Assembly (NCBI GenBank): GCA_932521025.1
Contig: OW051473.1
Location: forward strand, 744,001 to 808,000
Length of the DNA: 64,000 bases
Direction: 5' to 3'
DNA from: Oscheius onirici
Taxonomy: Eukaryota; Nematoda; Chromadorea; Rhabditida; Rhabditidae
Shown: positions 10,491 to 23,855 of the stretch, piece after piece
How the letters are laid out: the number at the start of each line of letters is the position of its first letter
How positions within the stretch are numbered: position 1 is the stretch's first letter
Notes under the pieces: model-generated
What the model was told of the DNA's origin: nothing
The model's input: the letters and a program-made list of their open reading frames with translations, nothing else
Database searches by the model: none
Position numbers and translations under genes: made by a program

Positions 10491-11227
10491 AAAGTGTGAA
10501 CTGCTTCTGTCTTTTCGGATCATCTCCGTGGATGAACCAGGAGTGTCGCTTTTAATTTTCATCTTCCTCGTTTGTTCTTCCACCAATCGTTCCTTCTCCT
10601 CATCTCGGGACCCTTCGGCAGCCTAAAAATGTTAGAATATGTTTGGCCATACTATTCAGTCATTGAATAATACCATTTTTAACCGTCTGCTGTTTTCGTT
10701 TAGAGTGCTGCTAATTTTGCTACTACAATACTATTTTCCAGCAACTGTTTAATCCACGAAATGCATCTAGCAACCACACTTTTAGTTAACACTATATCTA
10801 TTAACAAAAAAACTGTAAATTTGCGTTACCTTCTTCTGGCTAGCGGACGTCTTGGCAATTTTGTGGTCATGGAGGACAGTCAAAGTTAGTTTTCGACGCC
10901 GGTTACGATTGAAAGTAAGTTTAGCATCCAACTCGATTAAATCTAACTTGCCGCGACAAACGCGATACCATTTGAAGTTCCAAAGTGACTCTAAACCTGG
11001 CCATGTCTAACTTGTCAAGACTATTTTAGTGGACATGGGCAAACAAAGCATTCCACAAACGGACAGCAGTGCGCAATACATAGATAGTAGAGATCCACTC
11101 TACAGATTTCTTCGAAACATGAACAAAAAGTAGAACAAACAGACTCATTCTTGCCGTTCTCGGACTCCTCCGAAGAATCGACTTCTGGCTCCTCTTTCAT
11201 CACAACAGGGTTCTTCTTTCTGGGCAT
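10491..11227 (-). CDS. Uncharacterised charged protein, N-terminal exons
   Basis: The ATG at 11227 opens MPRKKNPVVMKEEPEVDSSE, a basic then acidic leader. A TTTCAG lies 14-20 nt upstream and may be a trans-splice acceptor. A second exon (about 10832-10990) encodes KWYRVCRGKLDLIELDAKLT and RRRKLTLTVLHDHKIAKTS, ending at a GTAACG donor. A third exon (10491-10625) encodes a charged stretch with DEEKERLVEEQTRKMK and stops at TGA. The first-exon donor is unclear, because no good GT follows SENGK. This may be the 5' half of the gene ending at 9873, with the third exon as an alternative end. Function unknown. Confidence 0.5.
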
Positions 11228-11229
11228 TT

Positions 11230-12600
11230 TCTCGAAAAGCTGAAAGCGATATTGAAAAAATAATATAAAAAGGTATCGAAACTAAAGCCTAGTTTAATTT
11301 CATGTGTACACTTTTTCTAAACTTTTATCTTGTGCCTTTGTACGACAAAATGTTTCGGAGAAATCGGAGAATTTCGGTGAAATTCGCTTGACTACATGAC
11401 TGGAAAACACAAAATGTATCGGTAGGGAAACGCCAAAAAATTAAGAAATGGTAAAACATACGAATGATAATCGAAGCTGCTTTGCGACAACTATTGAGAA
11501 TGGGCTATTTTCCGCATATTACAGTCAGTATTTTGACTAAACAAAAGCATAAAACTCTAATAACTAAACAGCTCTCAGTAGAATCAAAAATCCAATAAAA
11601 AACGGCAACAACCATTTTTGGTCAGACGGCCAAAGCCACACTGAACTAGGGGCTCACAGTTGTGTAGTACAGCAAATCAATTTTGTAAAACTGCCTTTTA
11701 TGAATGTAAAACTAGCGGAAAACCTTATTGAACAATTAAAAACTGAACTATGATTTGTGTTCTTGGCGTTCGTAAACCTTTCGGCAACTAGCGTCGTACG
11801 GAACTCCGCGTCGGGTGTATCACAAACCTATAGGGGTTCAAATGTGCCATTAGCTGAGCGAATCTTTGAAGTATCACAAAAACCCGAGATTTTCAAACTT
11901 GTTATGATATTCTGTTAATTTGGTATACGAAAAACTAATACGGTCTTTTCATCAGCAAAGCTTATTTGCTTTGATTGTGAACTAGTAAAATCGATTTTTG
12001 ACCTGTATTAAGTTCAACTTCAGTTTTTTGATACTTTTGTTTTTATCAATGAATGCATCTTTTTTATAGCTTTCGAAAAAGTACAAAACGGTATAAAAAC
12101 AAGCTGGTTTAGGCGAAGAAATTTCGGAATCTTATCTGTGTGTAAGGCATACTTTGGATCTTTCCCACCGTTAACACAACACTGGGCATTATATGTATCA
12201 TCGACTTTTTCAGCGTAGTGATGCTGGTGAACAGTGGGAAAATTTTTAAGAGGTACAATTAGTCGTTTATTCTCGTCAACACGATGATTGAACCTTTTTC
12301 GGCATGCTCGATCTAAACTATTAAAATGCTACGGTGTTCGTGATTTACTCTGTTCGTCTGTTTGTACATGGCCACCAGAGTCAAGAGCTGTCAGAATTGT
12401 ATAGCGAGTCACTTTGAACTGAGTTTTTTCAGATTTTGGCTTCTATTGTGAGAGAACAAGTACCTCGAAAGCTTTAGAAAACAGTGAAGAGCAGTTATAA
12501 AATTGACGCTAGGACGCCGCCAGGCGACGAAGTTGTCTGGTGAGAAACGAATCTCTTAAAACATTGTAGTGTTTAAAAAGAATATTTAAATTGTATTCAA
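11230..12600. other. Intergenic stretch, no supported gene
   Basis: AT-rich sequence with only short frames. A small imperfect hairpin motif (GCCAGGCGACGAAGTTGTCT, near 12520) recurs in similar form near 33262-33285. I see no exon series. Confidence 0.45.
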
Positions 12601-12674
12601 GGCGGCTACGAATGTGTACTGACGTCTCGCTTTGTTTCTCATATGTTGCGCTTCTTCAAGAACGATTTAATGGG

Positions 12675-13743
12675 TCAAACAGCGGCATTCGAAGAATTTC
12701 TTTGCTTCTTGTAACTTCTCCAATGGAAACATATCAACACTACCCTGAACTTGTACAAATTTCACAAATAAGTTGGTCAAACCCATCCAGCGTGTGACAT
12801 GCTGTCCAGGAGAATGTCGTCGTGAAGAAAAGATAAAACTTGTTGGTACTGAGGCTGTATAAAATGTGAAAACTGACAAGCTCGTAAAAGAAAATAACTG
12901 CTTGAATGCAGGACTTAAATTCGGTTGTATTGAATCTGAAAACATACCTGGATGAAAAAACGCGTCTCAATTTTGCGTCTAATTTTCACATGTTGGCTCT
13001 CTTCCAATTCTTCGTGACTGATAAAACTACTGTCAGATATTTTCTAAAGATAAGGAGCATAAAACATAAATGAAAAACACCTTGTGATATTGATGAACAA
13101 GAAACAATGACAGGATATCCAACAACGTGACAATGGCAATGACTGCAAACCCGGTTACTTCGTCAAAATAAACTGAAACAATTTGTCCACATCTAGTTTC
13201 GGAGAACTTCCAAGTCCACTCTGCAGGATGATAAATAAATGTACAGTCACTATCTAAACTCAAAATGTCTTCTTTTTAGAGAAAAAAATTACACCAAAAA
13301 TATGGTATTATGTTAATTATCGCTAGAACCCAGGGCGATCCAATCGCAATGGTTATACCAGTTTTTGATGAAACTTTCTGAACTTTTATATTTGTAAACA
13401 TCAAAGAACCTACCTTAAATGGAAATGCCAAGGTAGTGAATCTGTTGACAGAAACAGCCAGATGAGAATAGACGCAGACAAACCAGAAAAAGTTGTTGAT
13501 CTGGCCGAAAACTTTACCCGTCAGGGTAGAAGACATGTCTTTGTCTTGTCTACAAATGTTTATGAGGAACAAACAGGCTTACAATAGAGTCATGGGCACT
13601 GTCCACAATAGAGAGCTTATAGCCACTCCAAAATTTGCTAGTGTGTGGCTGAAACAAAGTTTTCCAAAGAGATTGTCTAGAATGGTGTTCTTTAAAAGTA
13701 TGAATAAAGCTAGTCCATTGAAGGCCAAGCCAAGAAGAGCAAG
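12675..13743 (-). CDS. Serpentine 7TM chemoreceptor, Srx-like (5' end not found)
   Basis: The exons follow the Srx pattern. LALLGLAFNGLALFILLKNT is TM1, and FGKLCFSHTLANFGVAISSL with a Trp-Pro follows as TM2. GQINNFFWFVCVYSHLAVSV then NRFTTLAFPFK is TM3 with the NRF motif, and a TM4 block sits at about 13276-13400. An extracellular loop C.F.YHPAEWTWKFSETRC has the paired Cys and Trp residues typical of Srx. TM5, a charged loop (HVKIRRKIETRFFIQ) and TM6-TM7 come next, the last including WTACHTLDG. A 41-nt intron before VVLICFHWRSYKKQRNSSN restores the tail, and the stop is at 12675-12677. The first exon's start codon is missing from my model. Probably sensory. Confidence 0.78.
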
Positions 13744-13869
13744 CTGTAATGTTCTTATTTATAAATTATATTTGGAAAATCAGGAAATATAGTATTTGAA
13801 TAACCTCTACTCCTAAACAATTTAAACTTCAGATTCACCTATATAAAAAATATACGAGGAGGCATTTAG

Positions 13870-13912
13870 CTCAAACGTGTTGTTATTATTATTATTATTA
13901 TTATTTATTTCC
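13870..13912. repeat. ATT trinucleotide microsatellite
   Basis: Seven or so TTA/ATT units in a row, just 5' of the Srx-like gene. Confidence 0.75.
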
Positions 13913-13919
13913 ATATTGT

Positions 13920-14440
13920 AGATTTATCTATGATGGTCAAACGTGTTGTATGCCAAGCAAAATAATTTTGTAACATGCTTTGCTCTCTACTTTTAATATC
14001 CTATAAAACATACGATAGCCATGACAAAAACGATACAATAATCGTCCAAATCTGCAAGCGACATTGAGGCGAATACAGGTAGAGAAGCACGTATGATCTT
14101 GTAGTAGAAGTTGACAAGTTAGTCAGTGACTATAAAATGAGTGGGCATTACAAGAAGGGCAGTCTGGGATGTTTGTCACGCTGCTACAGTGTAATTAGAA
14201 GCGACATCATCATCGGCTTCCGCCAAAAGTAGACATTTTGAATTACCACTTTGAAAAGTTTTGTTCATTGGAGAACCTGTGTAACACGTCTGACGTTATG
14301 TAAACTTTTGTAAACTGAAATCTGATCCTATCCGGTGGAGCCGGCACAGATTTAATTTTAAATTTTATCCAATTTATCTCTCTTCTTAACTCTCGTTGTT
14401 TTAAGAAGACATTTCAAATAAAAACCTTTATGTACAACAA
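13920..14440. other. Intergenic stretch 3' of the ABCA gene
   Basis: Between the ABCA stop and the Srx-like gene. It contains no frame with recognisable content. Confidence 0.4.
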
Positions 14441-14441
14441 A

Positions 14442-17400
14442 CTAGTCATCACTGGGTGCATTGGCTGCTCTTGAGAATTCTAAGAAGACCTGCTCCAACG
14501 TCGTCTGACTCAGTGAGTAGTCATCGAAATCAATTTGCTTGGAAATTTCTTCAATGTCATCGAAGAGACTTGACCACGTTGTGTTTTCTCCTCTGGGAAG
14601 CTCAAAATTCAACTGGGCAACGTGTTGCTCTTTCAGTTTGGCTTCTTTGTATCGCGAATATAGTTCTTGTTTTGTCCGCTCCGCATCGTTGAGATTTTTT
14701 AGTCTGATAAGAAGCGTATAGCCCGCTCCGTATCTGCTTTTAATATGCTGACAAGTTCCGTAGCAGCGGAATTGTCCTAAACAAATTTCATTGAAACAGC
14801 AACTTTTATAACCTACCGGAAACCATAATGGTTAGCTCCGTACAAAGTGCTTCACATTCTTCCATTGAATGCGAAACTAGGACGATGGCAGTTCCCAAGG
14901 AACGAACGTTTGACAAAATGTTCCAGATTGTTCTTCGGGCTTTGGGATCAACGCCAGTCGTTGGCTCATCAAGGAACAAAACTTCAGGTAAACCAACTAG
15001 GGCAATGCCAAGCGAGAGGCGGCGTTTATTACCACCACTGTGAATTGCGTTTTTGTGTTTCTTTAAAGTTACCTGTAAGTTTTGATTTGTTTATCTGCAT
15101 ACATTCCAATTCCGATGGCCTTTATAACGGCAGAAACTTTTTCCGGGATGTCGTCCGGATGAATTCCTCTGATTCTCGCAAACATATAGAGTGTCTCTTC
15201 GCCAGTCATTTCTTTGATAATGGCGTCGAATTGAGGACAGTATCCGAGTTTATCTCCAGCCTAGGGTTTCTCTTTTGATTTCGAACAAAGCCCTACATTT
15301 CTCCAATCCGTAGTTACACTTGATCCAAGAATATAGGCGTCTCCATCGGAGACTCTGTTCTCCCCAGTCAGCATTTGGAAAGTACTCGTTTTTCCAGCGC
15401 CATTCACCCCGAGCAAGCCAAAACATTCACCAGTTTTCACGTGAAACGAGACTCCTTTGACTGCGCTAAAGTTTCCATACCTGAAAATTGTGGTTTACCG
15501 TCCGTTGCAATAAAACGCTACCATTTTTTGATGTCTTTCACAATAACGGCAGCATCAGAAATTTGCAATCGGTTTGCCACTTGCTTCTCAGCCAAAACAT
15601 CGTTGTCCTCAATGAGAGCAAACTTCTCTTCGACACCGACGTCTTTCTGAAAAAATACAATAGAGTAACGCGAGTCATCCAATTAATCAAACTGCAATGA
15701 AGCATCAAAAAGTTTCGTTAACCGAAAGTACTTAAATTGAAAATTGAAAGAGAGTCATGACAAGAAACAAGAGTGAAAGTCGGACATTTGGCAAAAGTTT
15801 TATACCTTATCTGCGACCTTGTTGCTCTTCTTCATCATGTTCTTGAATCTATCAAACAATGTCGGGACATCATTCTCTCTCATGTAGACAAGTACCCAGT
15901 TGAAGAAGCCTTGAACCGACATGAACAAAATAGGCCAAAGAATCCCTTTCTTACTTCCATCTCCAAGAATATTCGAAGAATATATCAGCTCTGAACATTA
16001 TCTGATGAAACTGTGAAGATTGTCTTACTCGACTTGTTCGTTGCACAACAATAATCCGGAGCTGCAAGAGTCAAAGCAGCACAGTTCAACTTGGAACATG
16101 AAATCTTGAAAAATTCGTTGTTGTAGACTTGAATAAAGCAGTTGGCAATTGAATAAGTTGGGAAAAAGAAGGAGTAGACTATACTGAAGATGTTTGCTGC
16201 AGAGTCGCTATCCGTCTGTTGAATAATTGGAGCAGCAATGAGTCCGATAATACCTGAATATAGTTGTTTTAAAGCTAGAAAAATCTTTGTTATGACCCGT
16301 CAGATAACAAAAAAATACATAACCAGTATAAGGCGATATGCTCTATCAGTCAGACAAGCAAAGGCTTTGACTCCCCCACCATTTTTTGCTTTTCCCTAAG
16401 TCTTTTTCATCCATCTGTTATATTTGAATATTGATGCCGCATTCAAGGCAAATATACTCAAGGACTCACCCGTGAGAACATGGAACAAAACCAGTACTTT
16501 ATAACCAGTAGCTGCGCTTTTGAACTTGAAGGAGAGCCAATATGTCTGAGGAATCGAACACCATCCGTAGAGCAGCTGCACAAGAACCAGAGTCAGTACT
16601 GTGCCCGCACTGTCCGTATATTCTTTCACATTGAAAATAAAAAAGATGGCAATGAAGGCTGCTACTCGTAGGAGATACCACAGAAGATCAAAGAGAAAAC
16701 TGGTCAACCAGAACATCCAAGGTCGAAGTCCTGAAACTATGTTGTCTTTCTGAAGGTATCGTTCAAACCTGATAGGAGCTGCATGTGCTTGCTTTTCTTC
16801 TTCCTTTCCCTGATCAAAAACACACAATTTCCGGAGACGATGAGAGCCATGACAGTAACCATTGCGTAGCCGATGATGTATGCAGAACCATTGTTGTTGT
16901 CCTTGTTTTTCAAGGCATCTTGGGAAGATGGAGGTAGAGGATGGTTAGTAACTGAGAGAGTGATGTTTTTTCCAAGGGACATGGAAAGAGATACAGCATC
17001 TGCCATCATGACTGAGATCGGAGCTGCATTGTATGCAAAGTTGTTGAAATAGGCTGAAAGTTTACTGTTCTGAACTTAGTGGCGTTAAACGATAGGGGTT
17101 TCAGCAGTAACTTTCCAAAAAGTCATAAACCATTTTTTCTTAAACTCTTATTTCAGGCACACAGTCAACAAGTTGTAGGAATACGTGTCCCATATTTTGC
17201 TCTGAGCATACCTCTGATAGTTTGTCCCATTGAGCTGAAAGCCAGAGGCCAATGCTCCCCCAGCGTCCGTGTTCCGTACTGAAAAAGTTTTCTATCTTAG
17301 CAATTCACCATGGTAACCTGTTTGGTTGCGTTCAAAATGAAACTTGACACGTTGCTTACAGTTTCCAACTTGATTTGCGAAGATGATTCCTGTAGAGCTA

Positions 17401-20400
17401 GCTGTGAATTCAATCCGGCCAGCAGCGAGAAACCATTAAAAGTTGAGTCTGTGGAAACTATATGTCCTATCGTGTCACTATCAGCAAATTCGTTGAGTTG
17501 AAAAAGGAGCGGATCCTGTTCTTTTGCTTCAGGAATGCTTTTTGAGGTGAACATCATTAGAGCGAGGTATACAATCTGAAGGGTAGGAATTGACATTAAT
17601 AGTAGGCAAAGCATACTGGAAAAATTGTCTGCGAAATAAACATTCTCTTCATTCTGGAAAAGTAGATGTATCGCTTGATGAACATTGCTTTGAAATGTTG
17701 CGAATAAAGTGCCAAGCCCGTAAGTTTTCTTGTAGCCTTCAATTCTGAAAATTGCTTAACGCTTATTGCTTAACGCATCGACAATATGAGAAACAAGTTT
17801 TAATAACGTTTTCGGACTTTCAAGCTGCATATACTTTGTGCAACGAAAATGATTACTAACATAACACATTTACGTTGCCGCGAGTTTGAAATAACATTGC
17901 GAATAAAGTGCCAAGCCTTCTTGTAGCCTTCATAAGAAATATATAAGAATAAGATATAATAAGAAATAGCAGAAACATTAAATATTCAGGCAAGTTACCG
18001 TATCCTACGTTTGCTTGTTATCATGGTCTCGTGACGACGTATATGGTTATGGTACTGACCTCTGTTTATTGAAAAAAGCATAGTTGAGGAGCAGATTCAA
18101 ATGAACATGTTTACAACACAACAATAAGTAATCTCTTATGTTACCAGCTGCCTGCGGCAGCTTTCGCCGCCAAATTTCTTAATTTTTTCGATCCTCAGAA
18201 TTAGAAAATCTATTTTATCGTAATTTCCTACTGAAACAAATTAGCATTAGAATATTTTTTTCTTAGGGCGGACTCGAACCCGGGTTGTTTGTGTCAAACG
18301 CGGCGCCACTTACCACTATCCCAAAATTTTGTAACAGACAAACAAACAAAAAACACAGACACACAGACACCATAATATTTTAAGTTTAGATCCCTATAAT
18401 GTAGATTCAAACCTACTTTGTAAGACAGGATCATTAGGCTTGAGAACTGTGACATCAGAGTCGTCCTTGATTTCATGTTTGTTATTATATCGCTCATTCG
18501 CTTCTTGTCCAACTTTCAGGAAAACCTCTTCCATAGTCGTGATTGAAACTCCAAAGGAGGTAATACCAAGATCAGATTGATGTGCCTCCAAATCTTTGAA
18601 CAACATGGGGAATCTTGAAACTGTCGTATTTGGACAATTTTTCGACTCACACTGATCTAAAGCTGGCTGGCATGACAAAAGCTCCTTCTTGACCGGCTAC
18701 GCTTACAATTTTTGCTTCGGGAACAAACTTTTTGATCAGTGCCAATGTTTCTCCCGTTTTCGGCTCTTCTCCGTAAACAACGACTAGATGATACCCAGAA
18801 CCGTATTGGTTCTTCAAAAACATGCCCGAACCACAGCATTGAAGTTGACCGTGGGCAAGAATTGCAATCCTAACTGTTCATTTTGAAGGAATAAAGTTAT
18901 ACTAACCTGTCCCCAAGAATGTCAGCCTCTTCCATGAAATGAGTAGTCAAGAGAATTGTTCGGTTAGCTTTCTCTGCTTGTAATAGTTTCCAGGTTTCGT
19001 GCCTTGCACCAGGGTCCATGCCACTGGTGGGTTCATCGAGCATAACAATCTAAACATTTTACCTGTTCAGTTTGAAGAACATGTTTCACAGAGACAATTG
19101 ACAAATGGACCGAACCTCAGATCCTCCAATGAGTGCAATTGCTAACGACAACTTTCTCTTCTGGCCGCCAGACAGAGACCCTGCGTAGGAGTTGGCCTTG
19201 AAATCCATCCGAAGCCGAGTGATGATTTCCATTGCTTCATTTGGATTCCATTCTCTTTTCTAAATGCCTCAATTTCTGCGGTTATAACACCCAGACCTTC
19301 AACTTGCAGAAAAATTCCAAGTGTTCCATTACGGTCAAATTACTAAAGAGGATATTGTACTGAGGGCACAAGCCGAGTCGTTTTCTAATAGCAGGAAGAG
19401 ATGTTCTAATGTCAAAGTCATCAATGTAGGCTGTTCCAGATGATGGTGCTCCCACGCCTGACGATGTTTATCATTTTAAAAGATTCCAATATTACCTGTA
19501 AGAAGGCTAAAAGTTGTACTCTTTCCCGCTCCATTATGTCCAAGCAAAGCAGTGATTTCACCATCGTACATTTTCAGACTCAGCCCATCCAGAGCCTTCT
19601 TCTCTTCCTTCTTGGGCTTTTTCCAAAAACAAAGACTGCAACCGCCTCCGTACGTCTTCGAAAGAGCAACGACTTCAATAGCCACATTTTTGTCACTTGT
19701 TTCACCTTCTAGTTTCACGTATTCTGGGTTAAAAACTGCCGGGCTCTGGCGTTTCGTTGTCTTGCTTTTCGCGCTGCTTGGGAACCAATAGGACGGCTAA
19801 ATAAACGTTTTGAAAAGTTTTCAGAAACACTTGCCGTGACGAAGAACCAAGGAACTTGAGGAACTCCTTCTCCGCCAGGAAAAACAGCTTCGATGTACCA
19901 GGTCAGCAGCATGAGAATGATTCCGTCGCCGATGAGAAAAAGCATGATGTGACCAATTACCATGCTCTGATCTGGAGAAGCTGCCTTCCAGAAATCTCCC
20001 CAGTGAAGTCCGTCGGCTTGAGTTTCATAGCTAGCTGTCAGCGTAATGGCATAGTTTATGGCAATATCCGGGTTCAGGCAGTTTAGAAGTTGAATTCCAA
20101 GGGAAAATGGATTTGCCTGATCGGCTGTAATGAAAATAATCTGCCAGAGATAAAGAATCATCCAGATGATAGTTGCGAAAAACGTTCCGGTAGTACCTGA
20201 AGGTGGTATGTACTAGAATAACGAAAGAAGCACCTGATTGTGTGAAAGTCGAGACAAGGAACGCTATGTAAACTGCATCGAAGGCGTAGAGCAGAAATAT
20301 CACAAGCATTACGGACCAATCTGATCTATAACATACTGTTTTAACCTTTCGTTTTTGTACTCCCGAAGAAGTATTTATAATTAAAAATGACTTACTGTGG

Positions 20401-21862
20401 AGTTATGATACCCATGAAAATTGTCAGAACGACCACGATGAAAACGACTTTTACGTAGTTTACGATAAAATGAGATAGCCAGAGAATCCACTGCGACATT
20501 CCCATAACTCGCATATACTCTTTTAGCCGGTCTTCTTTTTCCATTACAATTGAGCGCACGATATAGACGACGGATGTCATAAAACAGAAAACGACAATTG
20601 CAGGCACCGATAAAGCTCCAATTTCAATAATTTTGTCTTGGTAGGCAGGGAACGGGAAACGACCAATCTGACAGAATGTTTTGCTTAATATCTGTATTAA
20701 ATCTCACCAGTAGATCGCTAGACGATTTTGGTGTCTTACTATTTTTGACGTAGTCATGAATTGCAACATCTATGGCTTTCTGTACAGTTAAAAATCCTTC
20801 TTTCCAGTATCCCGGGTCGCCGCCATCACTGTCATCAGGGTCAAACGGACCTGTAGTGTAGGAGACGGCAAATTTTTGACTGACGTCCCATGGCTGCTTT
20901 CCTTTCTAAACTTGATACTCTTCTTTCAAAAATCTTTTTTAGCCTGTTCCATTTAGAAAATATAACTTACCCTTCGTTTAGTATTAGAAAGCCGTATTGT
21001 GTAGGCCAGATTCGTGGAAGAGTCCAATTTGTTTGCAATCGACTCATCGAATACAATCCCAGCCAAAAGAGAATTGTTACATTGGCTTTCAAACGACGAT
21101 TTCATCGCACTGCTCATTTCTGAATCGCTTGCATAATCTACAATCTGTCTGTTGTTGTTTTTGTTGAAAGAAAATACCCTGAGAGGGGCCACATGTGATT
21201 TGAACAGAAGTCAATTGTGTTAGCAAAGTCGCATTATTGTTCGTCAAATATTTCTTGAAAATCGGGTCAGCCATCAGATTTGCGTTTGTGAATCGATCCT
21301 AAAGCTATGAATAAGTCGACAATAGCTTGAAAAACCTGGATTATCGTCATAATTTTTGCTGTAGTATCCGTTTTCGGGGTGTAGGCAAAGCTTATTCCAA
21401 TTATTGCACTTGTTGGTCCAGTTTTTTGAAAGTTGAGAAATTGACAGTCTGGAGCTTGCCCTGAAAAGGCTAACAAGTCCATCATAGTCGACTGAAAGGC
21501 CTTTTATAATTTTTAAAGTGTAAGCACACCTTAGGATCTGAAGCATTTGTCGGTATAATTATATCGAAACCACTTCCTGTCACTGGCCAGTCAGGATAGT
21601 TTGTCACATCGTGCTTGCTTTCAAAACTGCTTCGGAACTAAATGCAACAAGCAATGAATAAATTTTATCTCAATCTTACTCCTAACATCAGCCCAAAGCA
21701 GACTCCGATGAGGACAAATGGGATGAGAAACTCGAACAGTGTGAACCAGACAGAACGCCATTGCTGAAGCAGATTCCTCCAAAGTAGGAGACGGAGTTGC
21801 GAAAACGAAAACTCATACTTAAAAATTACGCGTTCCTTCCCATTGAAAAAAAAAGAAATCAT
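14442..21862 (-). CDS. ABC transporter, subfamily A (full transporter, ABCA/ABT-like)
   Basis: A large membrane ATPase. ABCA proteins move lipids or related substrates (family knowledge; substrate not visible here). The start at 21862 is followed by [20 protein letters not shown], the usual first membrane segment, then a large extracellular loop and TMD1 (about 19.7-21.8 kb). NBD1 has Walker [10 protein letters not shown] (about 19.5 kb), signature [10 protein letters not shown] (about 19.15 kb) and Walker [11 protein letters not shown] (about 19.03 kb). TMD2 follows (15.8-17.7 kb; [18 protein letters not shown]). NBD2 has [10 protein letters not shown] (about 15.4 kb), SGGNKRRLS (about 15.03 kb) and [10 protein letters not shown] (about 14.96 kb). 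The tail [10 protein letters not shown] ends at TAG at 14442-14444. Introns are mostly short, but the one at about 17.76-18.41 kb is long and repeat-filled. Individual exon borders were not all resolved. Confidence 0.9.
17695..17940. repeat. Partial tandem duplication at an ABCA exon-intron border
   Basis: GCGAATAAAGTGCCAAGCC followed by CTTGTAGCCTTCA occurs at about 17699-17740 and again, shortened, at about 17896-17932. The second copy lies in the adjacent intron and looks like a decayed duplicate of exon sequence. Confidence 0.7.
18150..18400 (-). repeat. tRNA-related SINE-like element in an ABCA intron
   Basis: On the minus strand, GGGATAGTGGTAAGTGGCGC resembles a tRNA A-box region. It is followed about 40 nt later by GGGTTCGAGTCCGCCC, a B-box and T-arm match. 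A G/T-rich stretch precedes it. It shares GGCGCCGCGT with the element at 58190-58345. It does not fold as a complete tRNA on inspection. Confidence 0.6.
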
Positions 21863-21899
21863 GTCTTAAATTGCTTTGTTCTTTCTTATCAACGGAAAA

Positions 21900-23390
21900 G
21901 AGAAGACGCACTTATCAAGCAAAGACGAGGCTAGAAAGTAGCTCAAACATTACTGGAGCAGCAATGTGGTTCAGAGAAACTGAGTTGTCATGTTGAGAAA
22001 AACTGGAAGCTTACAGACACACGAATAACAGAGCCTTTTGGGGAGCTGCAAAAATGGGAATAGGCACTGTACTGCATGTTCGTTTTCTTTATAAAATAAG
22101 AATTTTGACTAAATAGTCAACTAATACAAAAATGCAAACTTTTTCAACTCATGGGAAGTAAAAAAAAATAGACGGTTGTTAAAAACGGTGCCTATCGACT
22201 GCCAAAAAAAGATAAGATACCGAAGAAATAAGTAAATAAGCAAATGTTGAATATTAAAGCCCAAGTTTCAGTGTATAAACACCAATGACAATGCCCATGA
22301 TATTCGCAAAACGTACCACTCAACAGTATAAAAGCAAACTATTGAAGGATTGAAAAGGTGGAAAACGTGTATGCGTTTTCAGGAATTGAACAGAAAGTCT
22401 AAATATAAATCCAGTGAAGGAAAGTAAAAAACATTAGAAGAGGCGTTTTGAAACTTTTGTTCACAGCCATTCGTAACAACGTTAGACAGAAACAAAGTGG
22501 CAGAATTAAACAACAGATTGAAAGGCCAAAAAGATGAGTTAAGGAATATTAGATTACTTGAAGGCGTTACCAATTTGATCCGCTGCCCTTTATACTGAGA
22601 GAATTACGTAACTTTTTGATAAGGAAACGTCACTGAGAACTAAGAGGTGATTCAGCAGCCAAGTTGAGCTGGTAATAGTTTGCTTCACTAGACTGAATAA
22701 ATAAACTAGTTTTGAAATACTCTCTTCCTTCTCTTTTGTTATTCAGGTTGCGAAATTGGTCGTTTAACGTATCCCATTCGCAATTATGATGTCTGATTAA
22801 TCTCTTTTGAAATCACGGAAGTCTATAAAAAATGACACTGATTCGATATGAGCTCATACTCATATTTCATGATAACTTTTCAGATTTGCTAAGTTTTATT
22901 TGAGAAGAGCTTGTAACAATTCGTGTATTCAGAGATAAGGTTGAGCAGGTCGAGTGACGTCGTTGCTTCTAGCCTGATTCATAGATTTTGGACAGGTCAC
23001 ATAATGCACCTGATTGGTGCGAAGTTTAATAGTTTATTAAAATCAGAAGTAGGAACAAAAGAGAGAGTCTGATTTTTAATTGCAAGAAAATTGTTTGATG
23101 CTAGTTCCCGCTCTGCCTTCCTTCCATGTAACCATCAGTTGCACCATGGCGGCGCTTACCGTTTGTCAACCACGATATCGGCTAATGAGAAACAAGAACA
23201 TTCAAAGCAAAGAAAGTATTGCAGATTTCTGGTCTCATGCTATATAGCTGATGTTGTAAACCATTTGATTAAGGTCTAAAATTTTGCACTAATATTTGCA
23301 CGTTGGCTATTGTCGCACTTGGGAGCCCCGAATTCTATCTATTGATCATCATGGTCTTGTTTGTTTTACCTTTTGGAGAGAAAAACTATC
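21900..23390. other. Intergenic stretch between ABCA gene and tRNA
   Basis: Presumed promoter region of the ABCA gene and the tRNA upstream flank. No exon, repeat or motif I can support. Confidence 0.45.
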
Positions 23391-23392
23391 GT

Positions 23393-23474
23393 GATCAGGT
23401 GGCCGAGTGGTTAAGGCGATGGACTGCTAATCCATTGGGGTTTCCCCGCGTGAGTTCGAATCTCATCCTGATCG
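23393..23474 (+). tRNA. tRNA-Ser (anticodon GCU)
   Basis: An 82-nt class II tRNA. The acceptor strand GATCAGG pairs with CCTGATC, with G as discriminator. The A box is TGGCCGAGTGG. The anticodon loop CTGCTAA gives GCU at 23426-23428. A long variable arm (TTGGGGTTTCCCCG) marks a serine tRNA. The B box is AGTTCGAATCTC. A T-run follows at about 23479 for Pol III termination. All stems pair. Confidence 0.96.
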
Positions 23475-23850
23475 AATCTTTTTGTTTTTTTTTGTTCCTA
23501 TGTTTTTCCCGGGAACAAAATGTTCGTATTATTAAGAGCATGTGGTTTTAAAGCTAATCGTTTTTGCTACTGTCAACTTTTCTGTGTTGTCTTTGAAAGC
23601 TCACCAGACGGGTTGTTCTCTTTATTTCCATCTCAGTTTCATGCTCGGAAAATGTACTCAGCATGTTTTTTGTGAAAGCGTTAAAAAAACCTACGAGCCG
23701 GTCCTTCTTTCTGTGTACTAATGTTTCAAAATTCGACCTAAACGCTCAGATCAAGCCTTGCTATAATCTGAGGTTGATCCTCTTTGTGCCAAAGGGAAAG
23801 ATGATAAGCAGGGTAAAACAGTCTAAGGCGACAGGAATGTTTATCGAAAA
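23475..23850. other. Intergenic stretch 3' of the tRNA
   Basis: Contains the T-rich Pol III terminator right after the tRNA and the 3' flank of the SLC22-like gene. I see no exons. Confidence 0.4.
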
Positions 23851-23855
23851 CATGA

